A stretch of DNA of 64,000 nt. Origin: Sphingobacterium sp. UBA7855. Its GTDB lineage: Bacteria > Bacteroidota > Bacteroidia > Sphingobacteriales > Sphingobacteriaceae. Shown here piece after piece: positions 26,336 through 34,561 of this stretch. The DNA lies in assembly GCA_002500745.1 (NCBI GenBank), contig DLST01000010.1, positions 533,488-597,487 on the forward strand, written 5' to 3'. Every line of letters starts with the position of its first letter. The stretch's first letter is position 1. The notes beneath the pieces were generated by a model. It did not search any database. It saw nothing but the letters and a program-made list of their open reading frames with translations, and was not told the DNA's origin. The translations under genes were made by a program, and so were the position numbers.

Positions 26336-26689
26336 ATGATTAAAATTTATCATAATAAAAATTGTAGCAAGAGTTGTAATGCGTTGGAAGTGCTACAGCA
26401 TCAAGCTGTGGATATAGAAGTACAGGAGTACTTAAATGATGTTCCAACCAGAGACCGGTTGATTGAATTATTGGGGCAACTCAATTTAAAACCTTTGGAA
26501 CTTATCAGAAAAGGAGAATCTGTTTTTCAGGAAAAATTCCAAAATCATCATTTGACCGATGAGCAATGGATCGATGCGATGTTAGCGTATCCGATCTTAA
26601 TTGAGCGACCTATCGTTGTAAAGGATGGTGAAGCCGTGATTGGTCGACCTATTGAAAAAGTTGTAAAGCTCATTCTGGCTAAACAATAA
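26336..26689 (+). CDS. ArsC/Spx-fold protein, arsenate-reductase-like
   Basis: 117 aa from ATG 26336; ATG 26330 two codons earlier is equally possible. The order of features fits glutaredoxin-type ArsC: IYHNKNCSKSCNALEVL (active Cys11), LKPLELIRKGE, DEQWIDAMLAYPILIERPIVV and GRPIEKV. The three arginines used by ArsC have counterparts in IRK, ERP and GRP. The active loop reads CSKSC, with a second Cys four residues on, unlike the usual CGTSR loop, so true arsenate reduction is uncertain. No other ars genes are near. Confidence 0.8.
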   Translation: MIKIYHNKNCSKSCNALEVLQHQAVDIEVQEYLNDVPTRDRLIELLGQLNLKPLELIRKGESVFQEKFQNHHLTDEQWIDAMLAYPILIERPIVVKDGEAVIGRPIEKVVKLILAKQ

Positions 26690-26719
26690 AGGTGGATTGA
26701 TCCTTGTAACTTCTTTTTT

Positions 26720-26967
26720 ATGAAGCATTTTATGAATATATTGACAACTTTGTTATATATTTTTAAACTATTTGTCTGATCTTACTCATACTTATCTTCA
26801 GTGATCTGAACAGACTATTATTGGAGCAAATTAAGTTTATTGATGTCAAAGAGGCTATCTATGCTTATGGTTACTTAATCAAGGCCTTGCTGACATATTT
26901 GGATGCAATAAGCTGGTCATTTTTTCTTATCATTTTCAAGGACAACAAAGGGAAGATCAGACAGTAA
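26720..26967 (+). pseudogene. frameshifted small membrane protein gene
   Basis: ATG 26720 opens a frame MKHFMNILTTLLYIFKLFV that ends at TGA 26777. In another frame the sequence continues as a plausible protein (CLILLILIFSDLNRLLLEQ then DVKEAIYAYGYLIKALL and a basic tail) to TAA 26967. Joined, it would be an ~80-aa two-helix membrane protein. The 620-bp stretch 26690-27309 otherwise holds nothing I recognise. A one-base indel is the simplest explanation. Confidence 0.35.
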
Positions 26968-27309
26968 TCGGATTCTAACTTTTGAAAGTGTTTGATTTAA
27001 AACTGTTATGAGATACAATTTGGTATCAATGTATTTCAGTTTTATTCTTGATGTCTATGACCTACTTTAGTAAATACGGAAATTATACAGTCTACTTGTA
27101 TTTAATTGGCTAAAATATTTAAAATCAACAATTGTCATGTTGTTTTCAAATATTTATTATTAAGCTACAAATATCGCCAAGTTTTGACCTAATATGGGTT
27201 CCGGATTTAAGGGGTGAATAATTATGTGCAGATTTACGGTGATCAATGAAAACATGGGATATGTTTTCACGATTTTACAGATTTAAATACTTCATTAAAT
27301 ATTTTTAGT

Positions 27310-27957
27310 TTGAAAAGAGTCCTCATTATCCTGTTCATATTGCTGGTTTCATTTTTAATTGCAGCGTTTTTTATAAAAGTCAATAAGGGGGAAACCTTAC
27401 TCTATAAGATACAGCAGTGGGTTAGCTACGATACAGCAGATTGGGAAAATTACCAAAAAAATAAGCAGCTATTGGCTTCCGGAGCCACCGAAGTAACGAC
27501 GACAGAAGTGACGGCTGCCGAAGATGAACTATATCCGGTCGATACGAATCGCATATCGCCTGAATTTAGGGCTTTAGAAATCGAAAAAATTAAAAAGGCA
27601 GATTTAGGGCGATTAGTAATAGCAAAGTTACGACCCGATGATGAGGACGCACAAATTGCATTAATTCATTTCACAGATCGTAAATTGACCGATGTGATAA
27701 TCAATCAAAAGATTAATATTAAAGTTGGAACTTGTTTTGAAAACCCAAAAACAGCAGGTAATTATCGCTGTGTAAGTTGTATGATTTTACTTTACAATCG
27801 AGAGAAGAAAGATTGGGTTGAAGCTCCAAACGGTAAGAATTTCTTGAAAAATGCCTATGATTTCTACCAGATTTCCGAAGGGGATATTTGGCAAGCACGC
27901 GAGCTGTCCATGAGAATCCCGTACGATTATGCGCTGTTAGCAAAATATAGTAAGTAA
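27310..27957 (+). CDS. unknown membrane-anchored protein
   Basis: 215 aa with a TTG start at 27310, the only reasonable start before the N-terminal helix (KRVLIILFILLVSFLIAAFF). The rest is soluble: a Thr/Glu-rich linker (residues 57-75), then a mixed alpha/beta region with ADLGRLVIAKLRPDDEDAQIA and three cysteines in KVGTCFENPKTAGNYRCVSC. A single N-terminal anchor suggests a periplasm-facing protein. It lies 33 bp upstream of the DUF1266-like gene and is probably in the same unit. I do not recognise a family. Confidence 0.7.
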   Translation: MKRVLIILFILLVSFLIAAFFIKVNKGETLLYKIQQWVSYDTADWENYQKNKQLLASGATEVTTTEVTAAEDELYPVDTNRISPEFRALEIEKIKKADLGRLVIAKLRPDDEDAQIALIHFTDRKLTDVIINQKINIKVGTCFENPKTAGNYRCVSCMILLYNREKKDWVEAPNGKNFLKNAYDFYQISEGDIWQARELSMRIPYDYALLAKYSK

Positions 27958-27990
27958 GATTTCTTTTACGTAGTTAATATCAATACCGTT

Positions 27991-28749
27991 ATGTTTAAAT
28001 TTTTGAAAGAATTATTTAATGCGGCAAATGAAGGTGTAAATGAAGCCAAAGATGAACTAACTTTGAAAGCCGAAGAGGGAGAAATGGCGGGAAGTTTAGT
28101 ACCTGATAACGCTATACTTCTGAATACTCCTTATGAAGAACAGTTTGGTAACGCGCTAGGAGCCGCATTTAGAGTGATTGTTTTTGGGGATTGGTTTACG
28201 GTATTCGGAAGTACCGGAGATGATGGTAGTTATCCGATTCACTTATATCAATTTGGTAATTATCCAAGGGTTGATCAATATAGAAGTGATTTTATCAAAT
28301 TGCTAAAGAGAGATTTTGGTATAACAGATAGAGAAACTTGTCTTGAAATGTTGAGTTCATACTTTACGTTACTTGGGATAGAAAAGACAGGGACCGCATT
28401 GGAGGGAAAAAACGGCAAAATCGATACGTCCATTTGGGATATCTCCAAATCAGGGGTAAATGCCTTTGTTGTTGCTGTCGTAAGTCATATTACTACATCC
28501 GCAACGGACGTTGAATATTTACCAAAACCTTTGGCATTAAATGTTCTCAAGAGTTTGTCACTATTTGCGAGAGAGCATTTTATTGATTGGTTGCAATTTT
28601 CCGATTATTTCCTGAAAGGAGAAGATCAAGTTGGTGTAAACAGTAAAATTGGGAAATCTTACTTGAAAAGGTATATTGGGTATCTTAAAGAAAAGAAAGG
28701 AAGTCCTTGGAATAATATTGCATGGCAGAATGGTAATCATTCCGTCTGA
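27991..28749 (+). CDS. DUF1266-like protein
   Basis: 252 aa, cytoplasmic. The C-terminal half fits DUF1266: IWDISKSGVNAFVVAVVSHI (usual WDxxRxxxLARxGY), then TDVEYLPKPLALNVLKSLSLFAREHFIDWLQFSDYFLKGED (usual SWxDFxxxYLxG). The N-terminus is a charged helix rich in Asn, Glu and Lys. The function of DUF1266 is unknown. It sits in a run of orphan small genes, between two membrane-anchored proteins. Assignment is by motif memory and should be held as probable. Confidence 0.7.
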   Translation: MFKFLKELFNAANEGVNEAKDELTLKAEEGEMAGSLVPDNAILLNTPYEEQFGNALGAAFRVIVFGDWFTVFGSTGDDGSYPIHLYQFGNYPRVDQYRSDFIKLLKRDFGITDRETCLEMLSSYFTLLGIEKTGTALEGKNGKIDTSIWDISKSGVNAFVVAVVSHITTSATDVEYLPKPLALNVLKSLSLFAREHFIDWLQFSDYFLKGEDQVGVNSKIGKSYLKRYIGYLKEKKGSPWNNIAWQNGNHSV

Positions 28750-28759
28750 GTGTTGTCTC

Positions 28760-28927
28760 ATGTGGTCTTCACATCCACTACATTTTACGGCTTTGGATTT
28801 GCTGTATCAATTTGAACAACAAATAGGTCAGAAACAAGTCGGTGGCTACATCTATTTCAAAGGATTAGATGCTATCGAGAAAGATGAAGGGGGAATTCCG
28901 ATGTTCTATCTGATTTGTATAAGTTAA
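28760..28927 (+). CDS. short unknown ORF, possibly a gene fragment
   Basis: 55 aa (MWSSHPLHFTALDLLYQFEQ and onward to MFYLICIS) starting 11 bp after the DUF1266-like gene. No signal or helix. Codon use looks protein-like and it fills the gap between two real genes, but the short length suggests a remnant C-terminus of a larger gene. Confidence 0.35.
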   Translation: MWSSHPLHFTALDLLYQFEQQIGQKQVGGYIYFKGLDAIEKDEGGIPMFYLICIS

Positions 28928-28945
28928 TTTCTTTTTGTGGAATAA

Positions 28946-29440
28946 ATGAATTCTAAAGGCATCATTTTGGTTATCAGTTGTGTGTTGATCGTTGTCGTGT
29001 CGATAGCAGTATATAGGAAAAATGTAGCTAAGAAATATTTATACAGTGTTAAAAAAAGCTATGAAATGAATGATCATTTTGAGACAGATAAATTAAGAAA
29101 ACTGTCATCACGTCCCTTTTTATTTGGTATAGAAGATAATCTGCTAAGTGACGAAGATTATTTTTTTGATGAAAATTATTTCTACGCTGTCGGTCGAAGA
29201 GACGGAGCAGGTAGATCCTTTAGGTTAGTGGATATCATTGAGCTTCGTAGGACATCGACTCAAATTAATAATCACTATATCTGGCAAGTCGTCGTTCAAT
29301 TGGATAGCAAGGGACAGTCCATTTTTAGTTTTACGCATAACTATTCCCTTTGGAATAGGAATTTCTATGCTTTTTATCAAAAAATACGAGAACTAAATCC
29401 ACATGCAATCAAATCAAAATGGAGTTTGTGGACGATGTAA
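28946..29440 (+). CDS. unknown single-helix membrane protein with PH-like domain character
   Basis: 164 aa. Residues 5-24 are a membrane helix (GIILVISCVLIVVVSIAVY), followed by a basic stretch and a predicted beta-rich cytoplasmic domain: DYFFDENYFYAVGRRDGAGRSFRLVDIIELRRTSTQINNHYIWQVVV with alternating strands and a final helix NFYAFYQKIRELN. The strand pattern plus C-terminal helix recalls bacterial PH-like domains; that is inference. It lies 18 bp after the previous ORF. Confidence 0.65.
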   Translation: MNSKGIILVISCVLIVVVSIAVYRKNVAKKYLYSVKKSYEMNDHFETDKLRKLSSRPFLFGIEDNLLSDEDYFFDENYFYAVGRRDGAGRSFRLVDIIELRRTSTQINNHYIWQVVVQLDSKGQSIFSFTHNYSLWNRNFYAFYQKIRELNPHAIKSKWSLWTM

Positions 29441-29532
29441 CAAATTCAATTTCAGCGTTTGTTTTGTACAGAAAAAGTTGTCGTAACTAAAAACCGTAAT
29501 CTAATAACTTTTGTTATTTTAAGTAAAACGTT

Positions 29533-29973
29533 ATGGGTAAATTAAGATTATTGATCATGAATGTGTTGGCAATTTTTATTTATGGAGCTTGTCAATTTCC
29601 TGATCGCCCACCACAATTCAGTACAAATGAATCTAAGCACAAGGCACAGGAATTACCTTCTAACATAACGTTTTTTGGTGGTGGAAGATCTAAGGAAATG
29701 AATATGGTATCAGGAAAAACAGATACTATTTTCATTTCAGTCCATCAGGCGGATTCGGCTCTTATCAAAATAAAAACTCCCATGGATACAGCCAATGTAC
29801 GAATTAGTCAGCTTTTTCTGCCCAATGGTTCGGCTGATGGCCCCTTCGGCCAAGAGCTTGCCTATAGATTTAAAGATGTTGGCCAATATCATATTACTGT
29901 AAATGAGAATAAAATGATAGGGAATCATTACTCAGGGCCATATGTAGTACAAATTGTGCCAATAGTTCAATAG
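29533..29973 (+). CDS. unknown lipoprotein
   Basis: 146 aa. The N-terminus MGKLRLLIMNVLAIFIYGAC has a lipobox with Cys20. The mature protein is beta-rich (TDTIFISVHQADSALIKIKTP, YRFKDVGQYHITVNENKM), consistent with a small gliding-motility GldH-like or immunoglobulin-like lipoprotein; the resemblance to GldH (FSTNE, VSGKTDTIFISV, VGQYHI) is weak. It ends before a 13-bp hairpin at 29998-30040. Confidence 0.7.
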   Translation: MGKLRLLIMNVLAIFIYGACQFPDRPPQFSTNESKHKAQELPSNITFFGGGRSKEMNMVSGKTDTIFISVHQADSALIKIKTPMDTANVRISQLFLPNGSADGPFGQELAYRFKDVGQYHITVNENKMIGNHYSGPYVVQIVPIVQ

Positions 29974-29997
29974 TACACTTGAAACTAATAGAATTGA

Positions 29998-30040
29998 ACA
30001 ATAGTTATTCCAAGCAAAATGGATTCAGAATAACTATTGT
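29998..30040. terminator. hairpin between convergent lipoprotein genes
   Basis: Perfect 13-bp arms ACAATAGTTATTC (29998-30010) and GAATAACTATTGT (30028-30040), 17-nt loop. It lacks a strong T-run but lies between two convergent genes. Confidence 0.55.
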
Positions 30041-30108
30041 GGCATTCAGGAATTTAATACAGCAGGCCTTGTGCTGATATAGGATTAAAACGAGATCTTC
30101 TTTTTGGG

Positions 30109-30558
30109 CTACTCAACATCACCTGTGTACTTGATCGTATTATCCACATAAAGCGCTGATTTTTTAGCATCGTATCTATAGCTATCCTTCTGATAGATAT
30201 CATTCTCAACTTTATCCAAGATAATGGTATTTTTATTGTCATCAGGTAAGAATAATTCTAGCTTTGATTTATCCTCGCTAAGAACCACAAAAGCACTAAT
30301 GACAGCTTTTCCTTCTTCTTTCTCCGTTGGATTTAGGCGTAAGCCAACATTAAAGACCTGGATACACCCTTGTTTGATCTCACTCCAAGTTTGTCCTGCC
30401 GCGACCAAACAACCATGCTCATCCTTGTTGCCGCCGATCGACGGGGTTGCTTCTTCCTTGTTTTGATCAACTGCTTCTTTGGATTCATTGTTCTTGGGAG
30501 TATTATTACAGGCCGTGAAAGTAACAAGACTCATTGCTATAAATGCTAATTTTCTCAT
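30109..30558 (-). CDS. unknown lipoprotein
   Basis: 149 aa. MRKLAFIAMSLVTFTAC is a lipoprotein signal with Cys17. An acidic, Asn-rich linker follows (residues 18-45), then DEHGCLVAAGQTWSEIKQGCIQVFN, a two-cysteine block that I recall from Bacteroidota hypothetical lipoproteins, then a beta-rich domain. The two Cys (Gly-Cys-Leu and Gly-Cys-Ile) could form a disulfide. Function unknown. Upstream, 30559-30976 holds no intact gene. Confidence 0.75.
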   Translation of the reverse strand: MRKLAFIAMSLVTFTACNNTPKNNESKEAVDQNKEEATPSIGGNKDEHGCLVAAGQTWSEIKQGCIQVFNVGLRLNPTEKEEGKAVISAFVVLSEDKSKLELFLPDDNKNTIILDKVENDIYQKDSYRYDAKKSALYVDNTIKYTGDVE

Positions 30559-30976
30559 TTGAATCGGTTTTTATATGTTCCATGACGTTCTTACAATAAA
30601 TATACCACAGTCATCTGTTTATTCTTTACCGACCCAATACGTGAGATTTTTATCCTTTAATTAGCTATAAAGTGTATGTCTACAGTATCGCAGAAAAATG
30701 TTTAGCGTACTTCAATATTGTCATAGGACAAGTCGAATTTCTGTATAGTTTATCAATATTGTGATATCGTTCAATGTTGCCTTTTATCTCAGTACATTAA
30801 ACGGAATGATTTTAAACCGGTGTAGATAGAAACTTTCGACCCTGATCTGTTTACAAGTTTGGACCTGCAAAAGTCTTTTACCGATGGGGTCTTGTTGAGT
30901 TTTAAAAAATTATAGAAAACAAATCGCTGTAGAAGCGTGTGCTATTGATAAAAATATAGACTATTTAGTATAAATT

Positions 30977-31515
30977 ATGCGTGAAATAGAATCGAAAAGC
31001 GCTTATGCACCTGCTAAAGGGATAAAACTTTACTACGAGATATTTGGCACAGGAAAACCTCTCGTACTGATTCATGGTGGTGCATCCTCCGGTTTTTCGG
31101 ATTTTAAGTAGACTGTAAAAAGGTTGCATGATCAGTATCAGTTGATTTTGATAGATCTATAAAATCATGGAAGATCCGATCATCGATCCTCAGCTGAAAC
31201 ATTCGAGCAGGATGCCAAAGATGTTTTGGCCGTTCTAGATTTTCTTTCCATCGGCAAAGCTTCGTTTTTTGGTTTTAGCAATGGAGCGACAACCCGTTTG
31301 AAATTTGTGACGATGTACCCATACAAGTTCGAAAAGCTGATAGCAGCATCCGGAAATACAAAAAGAGAGGGGCTTCAGCGGATTCCGCATGCGCGACTGC
31401 TTATTTTACCAGCTAATCATGGGAACTATATGATGACTGATTTTAATGGCGGTGTCAACGACCACTGATTGATTTTACATTAAAACAAGTACAACAATTT
31501 TTGGAATCTAAATGA
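30977..31515 (+). pseudogene. decayed alpha/beta hydrolase gene
   Basis: From ATG 30977 the frame encodes IKLYYEIFGTGKPLVLIHGG, the start of an alpha/beta hydrolase, but stops at TAG 31109. The same frame then reads TVKRLHDQYQLILIDL, TAA (31160s), NHGRSDHRSSAETFEQDAKD, and the nucleophile elbow GFSNG. After KLIAASGNTKREGLQ the cap and lid region is missing and the sequence jumps to the C-terminal RIPHARLLILPANHG. The last residues (PLIDFTLKQVQQFLESK) are in another frame. Two stops, a deletion and a frameshift show an inactive gene. Confidence 0.85.
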
Positions 31516-31549
31516 TGCTCGGCTTACCGAATAACGGAGCCCTGATGTT

Positions 31550-31750
31550 TTATCGGTAATTACGGATATTGCGTTCCAATTTGCGCATGCGCTGTTCGTT
31601 TTTCCCGTCAACACGAGACGCAACCGCCCATATGGCTGCGGGTATCCAACCAAGTATAGTTATCTGAAGGATCAAACAGAGAAGACCACTTAGAATTTTA
31701 CCACGTAAAAAAAACGATAACCAAGGAAATAAAACTGCTATTAATATCAT
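31550..31750 (-). CDS. YqaE/Pmp3-family small membrane protein
   Basis: 66 aa from ATG 31750; the frame extends a further 27 codons upstream with atypical residues. Two hydrophobic helices (MILIAVLFPWLSFFLRGK and LSGLLCLILQITILGWIPAAIWAV) with the family's GW/YIPAxIWAl block, followed by a charged tail (SRVDGKNEQRMRKLERNIR). These small proteins affect membrane potential and ion tolerance in yeast and are stress-linked in bacteria. It is a stand-alone gene. Confidence 0.75.
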   Translation of the reverse strand: MILIAVLFPWLSFFLRGKILSGLLCLILQITILGWIPAAIWAVASRVDGKNEQRMRKLERNIRNYR

Positions 31751-31852
31751 AAGTAAAAGGTTTGAAAAACATTCAAATACAAAATTACGGTATTCAATAC
31801 TAAAAATTGCGAATAATATCGACTTAAGCAATATAGCTAGTTTTTTTAGGGT

Positions 31853-31884
31853 CGTAATGTGTTGATATCGTAATGTGTTGATAT
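31853..31884. repeat. 16-bp perfect tandem duplication
   Basis: CGTAATGTGTTGATAT occurs twice back to back (31853-31868 and 31869-31884). It lies in the gap upstream of the YqaE-like gene. Recent slippage is the simplest origin. Confidence 0.85.
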
Positions 31885-32039
31885 ATAGTTGTTAGTGGTT
31901 TTGTTCTATTAGCATATGTAAATATTAAGAAAACTTTAAATGTGCTATTGGATAGCTAAATTTAAAAATTTTAAGGAGGAGTGGCACCAAAGTTGATGTC
32001 TCCCTGTCGAATATTTCAGATGCAGATTACATATAATAA

Positions 32040-32255
32040 ATGACGGAAAGCATGGGAAACGATAATAATATTATTGAGAACTTAAATAGCAAATATCATG
32101 GATATCTAGAAGATGAGGGGAAATGGCTCAATGAAGGATTTAAGAATATTTTCATCGATGGTGAACCAAGTAAAGCAAATCTGAAAACCTCGGTTTATCT
32201 GATGTTACCCCAAGAGATCAGGGAATATATCGATCAGTTGTTACTCAATGATTGA
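32040..32255 (+). CDS. small unknown protein, 71 aa
   Basis: 71 aa, acidic and soluble: MTESMGNDNNIIENLNSKYH at the start, then GKWLNEGFKNIFIDGEPSKANLKTSVYLMLPQEIREYIDQLL. No family recognised. A strong hairpin terminator starts 34 bp after the stop, which supports a real transcript. Confidence 0.55.
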   Translation: MTESMGNDNNIIENLNSKYHGYLEDEGKWLNEGFKNIFIDGEPSKANLKTSVYLMLPQEIREYIDQLLLND

Positions 32256-32288
32256 TTATAAAATTATAGGAACAAGTAATTCAAAGTA

Positions 32289-32330
32289 AAAGGTTACTAA
32301 AATCAAATTTTTCTGATTTTAGTAACCTTT
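32289..32330 (+). terminator. 17-bp hairpin terminator
   Basis: Perfect 17-bp arms (32289-32305 and 32314-32330) with an 8-nt T-rich loop, after the 71-aa gene. Confidence 0.75.
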
Positions 32331-32499
32331 ATTTGTTTAAACAGGGGCGGACAGACCATATCTGGTCGACTCAACTTGGACCCAACGGGAACGATGTACG
32401 ACGATGTACTTTTGGATTTCGCTGCACTGCTAAAAGTCAAAAGGTGTTAATCCTGCATAATTTCATTTGCAAATGAATACAAATTTATTTTAGTTTGAA

Positions 32500-32523
32500 G
32501 ATCTTTACGTCGCAGTAAAGATC
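32500..32523 (+). promoter_or_regulatory. hairpin/inverted repeat upstream of lipoprotein gene
   Basis: GATCTTTAC (32500-32508) and GTAAAGATC (32515-32523), 6-nt loop, 22 bp before the start codon at 32545; a palindrome CATTTGCAAATG lies at 32464-32475. Either could be an operator. Confidence 0.4.
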
Positions 32524-32544
32524 ATAACCCAAAAAATAATTTGA

Positions 32545-33345
32545 ATGACAATTTCGATGAAGCCGTTTCATTTTTTATATTATAGTGTATGTTGTCTGAT
32601 CGTTTTATCTGGTGTGCTGTATTCCTGTCAATCGCAAAATCCGGATCGGGTGATACTTGAAAAATTGGATAGAAACTTTAATGCATCCAAATTTTATGGC
32701 CCCAAAATAAAGAGGAGCGAAGAGTTGCTGCATGCGGACGTTAAAAGTATGGATAAGAAAGAGTTGAAAGAAGTCTTTGAAACCGCCATATTTAAAAAGG
32801 ATACGCTTGCTATTTTTAATTCAGAAGGGAGTCTGCCTACGTTATTTTATATCGAGTCTACCGCAGCTTGGGGAACACGGAAGTTAAAGCCAGTCAAAAA
32901 TTTTGGGTATCGTTATACCACTGTTTCTTACAATGAAGAAAAAGATACCATAGCACTCTTAAACGGAGTATCATTTCCTGCCCTAACGATGGCGGAAGAT
33001 AACAGTGGTAAATTTGCTTACCTAAATGCGATGAAGAGCTTAAAAAATAAAGATGATTTTAATAAAATTTACCGCTATTTACAAAAAAGCTACAAAAGAC
33101 TAAAGCTTCAGAATGATGCCGGGGGCAGTATAGAAGGTTGGGAAAGTGAAGATTTTTATTATTTTTTACTTAAAAAAAATAGACGGGAAGAACAGATTTT
33201 CTCATTCGGAGAAGATAAAGACAATGAACCTGCGATCACTGAAATTGTCGATATCCGCTTGGAGATATACGGTAAAAAGTATATCCAAACGATGAGAAGG
33301 GAAAACGTTTATCTACCGGATTATATTCCAAATGTCAATGAATAG
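32545..33345 (+). CDS. unknown lipoprotein
   Basis: 266 aa; Met5 (32557) is an alternative start. The signal ends in VLYSCQSQ, so it is a lipoprotein. The mature protein is lysine-rich with alternating helices and strands: LEKLDRNFNASKFYGPKIKR, FNSEGSLPTLFYIESTAAWG, SFPALTMAEDNSGKFAYLNA, and RLEIYGKKYIQTMRRENV. No known family. It stands alone between the 71-aa gene and the TetR gene. Confidence 0.75.
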   Translation: MTISMKPFHFLYYSVCCLIVLSGVLYSCQSQNPDRVILEKLDRNFNASKFYGPKIKRSEELLHADVKSMDKKELKEVFETAIFKKDTLAIFNSEGSLPTLFYIESTAAWGTRKLKPVKNFGYRYTTVSYNEEKDTIALLNGVSFPALTMAEDNSGKFAYLNAMKSLKNKDDFNKIYRYLQKSYKRLKLQNDAGGSIEGWESEDFYYFLLKKNRREEQIFSFGEDKDNEPAITEIVDIRLEIYGKKYIQTMRRENVYLPDYIPNVNE

Positions 33346-33503
33346 ACGTATAAAAGGTTAGATAGGCAGCCTTTTGATAAATCCACCCGATTTAAAACTA
33401 TTTTGGTTTCCCAATTCGCCAAAGCACACTGACTGTACAGAACAAATGTACCGTTTATAGGAAATCAGTAGTAATAATAAAAAAATACCAGATATAGCTT
33501 TTT

Positions 33504-33530
33504 TTCGACATTTTTTGTATGTTTGTCGAA
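33504..33530. promoter_or_regulatory. palindrome over the promoter of the second TetR gene, candidate autoregulatory operator
   Basis: TTCGACA (33504-33510) and TGTCGAA (33524-33530), perfect arms with 13-nt spacer, ending 2 bp before ATG 33533. It overlaps TATGTTTG (33518-33525), which fits the Bacteroidota -7 element TAnnTTTG, although a clear -33 TTTG is lacking and the start would be almost leaderless. Confidence 0.6.
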
Positions 33531-33532
33531 CA

Positions 33533-34120
33533 ATGACAGGTCAACAGGAAAATATTAGAGAAGAAATTATCCTATCTTCCATGAAAGTGTTTGAAACATA
33601 TGGATTTGCAAGAGTTTCTATGCAGGATATTTCAAAAGCTTGTGGAAAGGGGCGGAGCACGTTGTATTATTATTTTACCAGTAAAATGGACGTGTTCGAT
33701 GCAATTGCCGAGTATTTGTGTCAACAGGTATTTCAGGTTGCGAGTCAAACATACCATAGAAACGCTTCATTGGAAGATAACCTAGTTGGTTTTTTACAGG
33801 CAAAATTGCGCCAAATTAACTTAATCACTAAGCGTTTTCATCTCGCATTTGAAGACATGAAGTCAGATCCAGCTTTGATGGTTTCAAAAACGCGTTACAT
33901 GTTGGATGATGAAATCAAGCTGATCCGTAAAATGATTGAATTAGCCATTAAGAAAGAAGAAATTCAGCCGCTTGGTGAACAAGACATCTTATTCTTATCG
34001 GAAATGTTAGTGACCACATCGCGTTGTTTTGAACAGGAAGTTTTACTCTTTGACCGTTTTCCAGATTTTGAAGCTAAACTTTCCTGGCTGATAAGCATCT
34101 GCGTCAAAGGCCTTCGCTAA
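33533..34120 (+). CDS. TetR-family transcriptional regulator
   Basis: 195 aa from ATG 33533; an ATG six codons earlier lies inside the promoter palindrome and is unlikely. The helix-turn-helix is IILSSMKVFETYGFARVS then MQDISKACGKGRSTLYYYFTSKMDVFDAI, and the rest is the helical ligand-binding domain. A palindrome overlaps its promoter and a related half-pattern occurs 66 bp after its stop, before the next small genes. It therefore probably represses itself and perhaps the neighbours at 34261 and 34562. Confidence 0.92.
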   Translation: MTGQQENIREEIILSSMKVFETYGFARVSMQDISKACGKGRSTLYYYFTSKMDVFDAIAEYLCQQVFQVASQTYHRNASLEDNLVGFLQAKLRQINLITKRFHLAFEDMKSDPALMVSKTRYMLDDEIKLIRKMIELAIKKEEIQPLGEQDILFLSEMLVTTSRCFEQEVLLFDRFPDFEAKLSWLISICVKGLR

Positions 34121-34185
34121 TGATTGTATCGTATGGCAAATTTTTGGATAGTAAGGAATATAGGTACTGTTTTTTTTGTATTCAA

Positions 34186-34210
34186 ATTCGACATAAATAC
34201 AAAATATGTC
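34186..34210. promoter_or_regulatory. candidate second TetR site upstream of the small gene pair
   Basis: TTCGACATA (34187-34195) shares TTCGACAT with the site at 33504 and is matched by TATGTC (34205-34210), 6-bp perfect core GACATA/TATGTC with a 9-nt spacer. It is about 50 bp before the start codon at 34261. Confidence 0.4.
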
Positions 34211-34260
34211 TATATTGATTTTTAAACTGTTTTAATAAAAACATAGATTGGGAAAATGCT

Positions 34261-34554
34261 ATGGAATTAAATGCGAAAGTGGGCGAGTTGGTAAAGAGCG
34301 TTGCATCAGAAAGGTGTATTTTAATTATGGTGGAGACAGAGCAACCCGGCCGTACTGAGATTACAGGATTGTTGGATCCAGATATAGATTGTTATTTATT
34401 AATCAACAATGATGTAGAGCGGTTGGATGGGCTCGCTCTTGCGCTGGAAAATGAAAATAAAAAAGTTCGACTAGCCCGTGACATTGAAGAACTAAAGCAG
34501 ATGCACCTTTTGAACAATCAGCTACAACAAATTGCCGTTAAAATTTTGAAATAA
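34261..34554 (+). CDS. unknown 97-aa protein
   Basis: 97 aa, cytoplasmic, alpha/beta: MELNAKVGELVKSVASERCI, LIMVETEQPGRTEITGLLDPDIDCYLLINNDVERLDGLALAL, then a lysine-rich helix. No recognised family. It overlaps nothing and ends 7 bp before the next small gene, so the two form a unit downstream of the TetR gene. Confidence 0.6.
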   Translation: MELNAKVGELVKSVASERCILIMVETEQPGRTEITGLLDPDIDCYLLINNDVERLDGLALALENENKKVRLARDIEELKQMHLLNNQLQQIAVKILK

Positions 34555-34561
34555 TCTAAAT

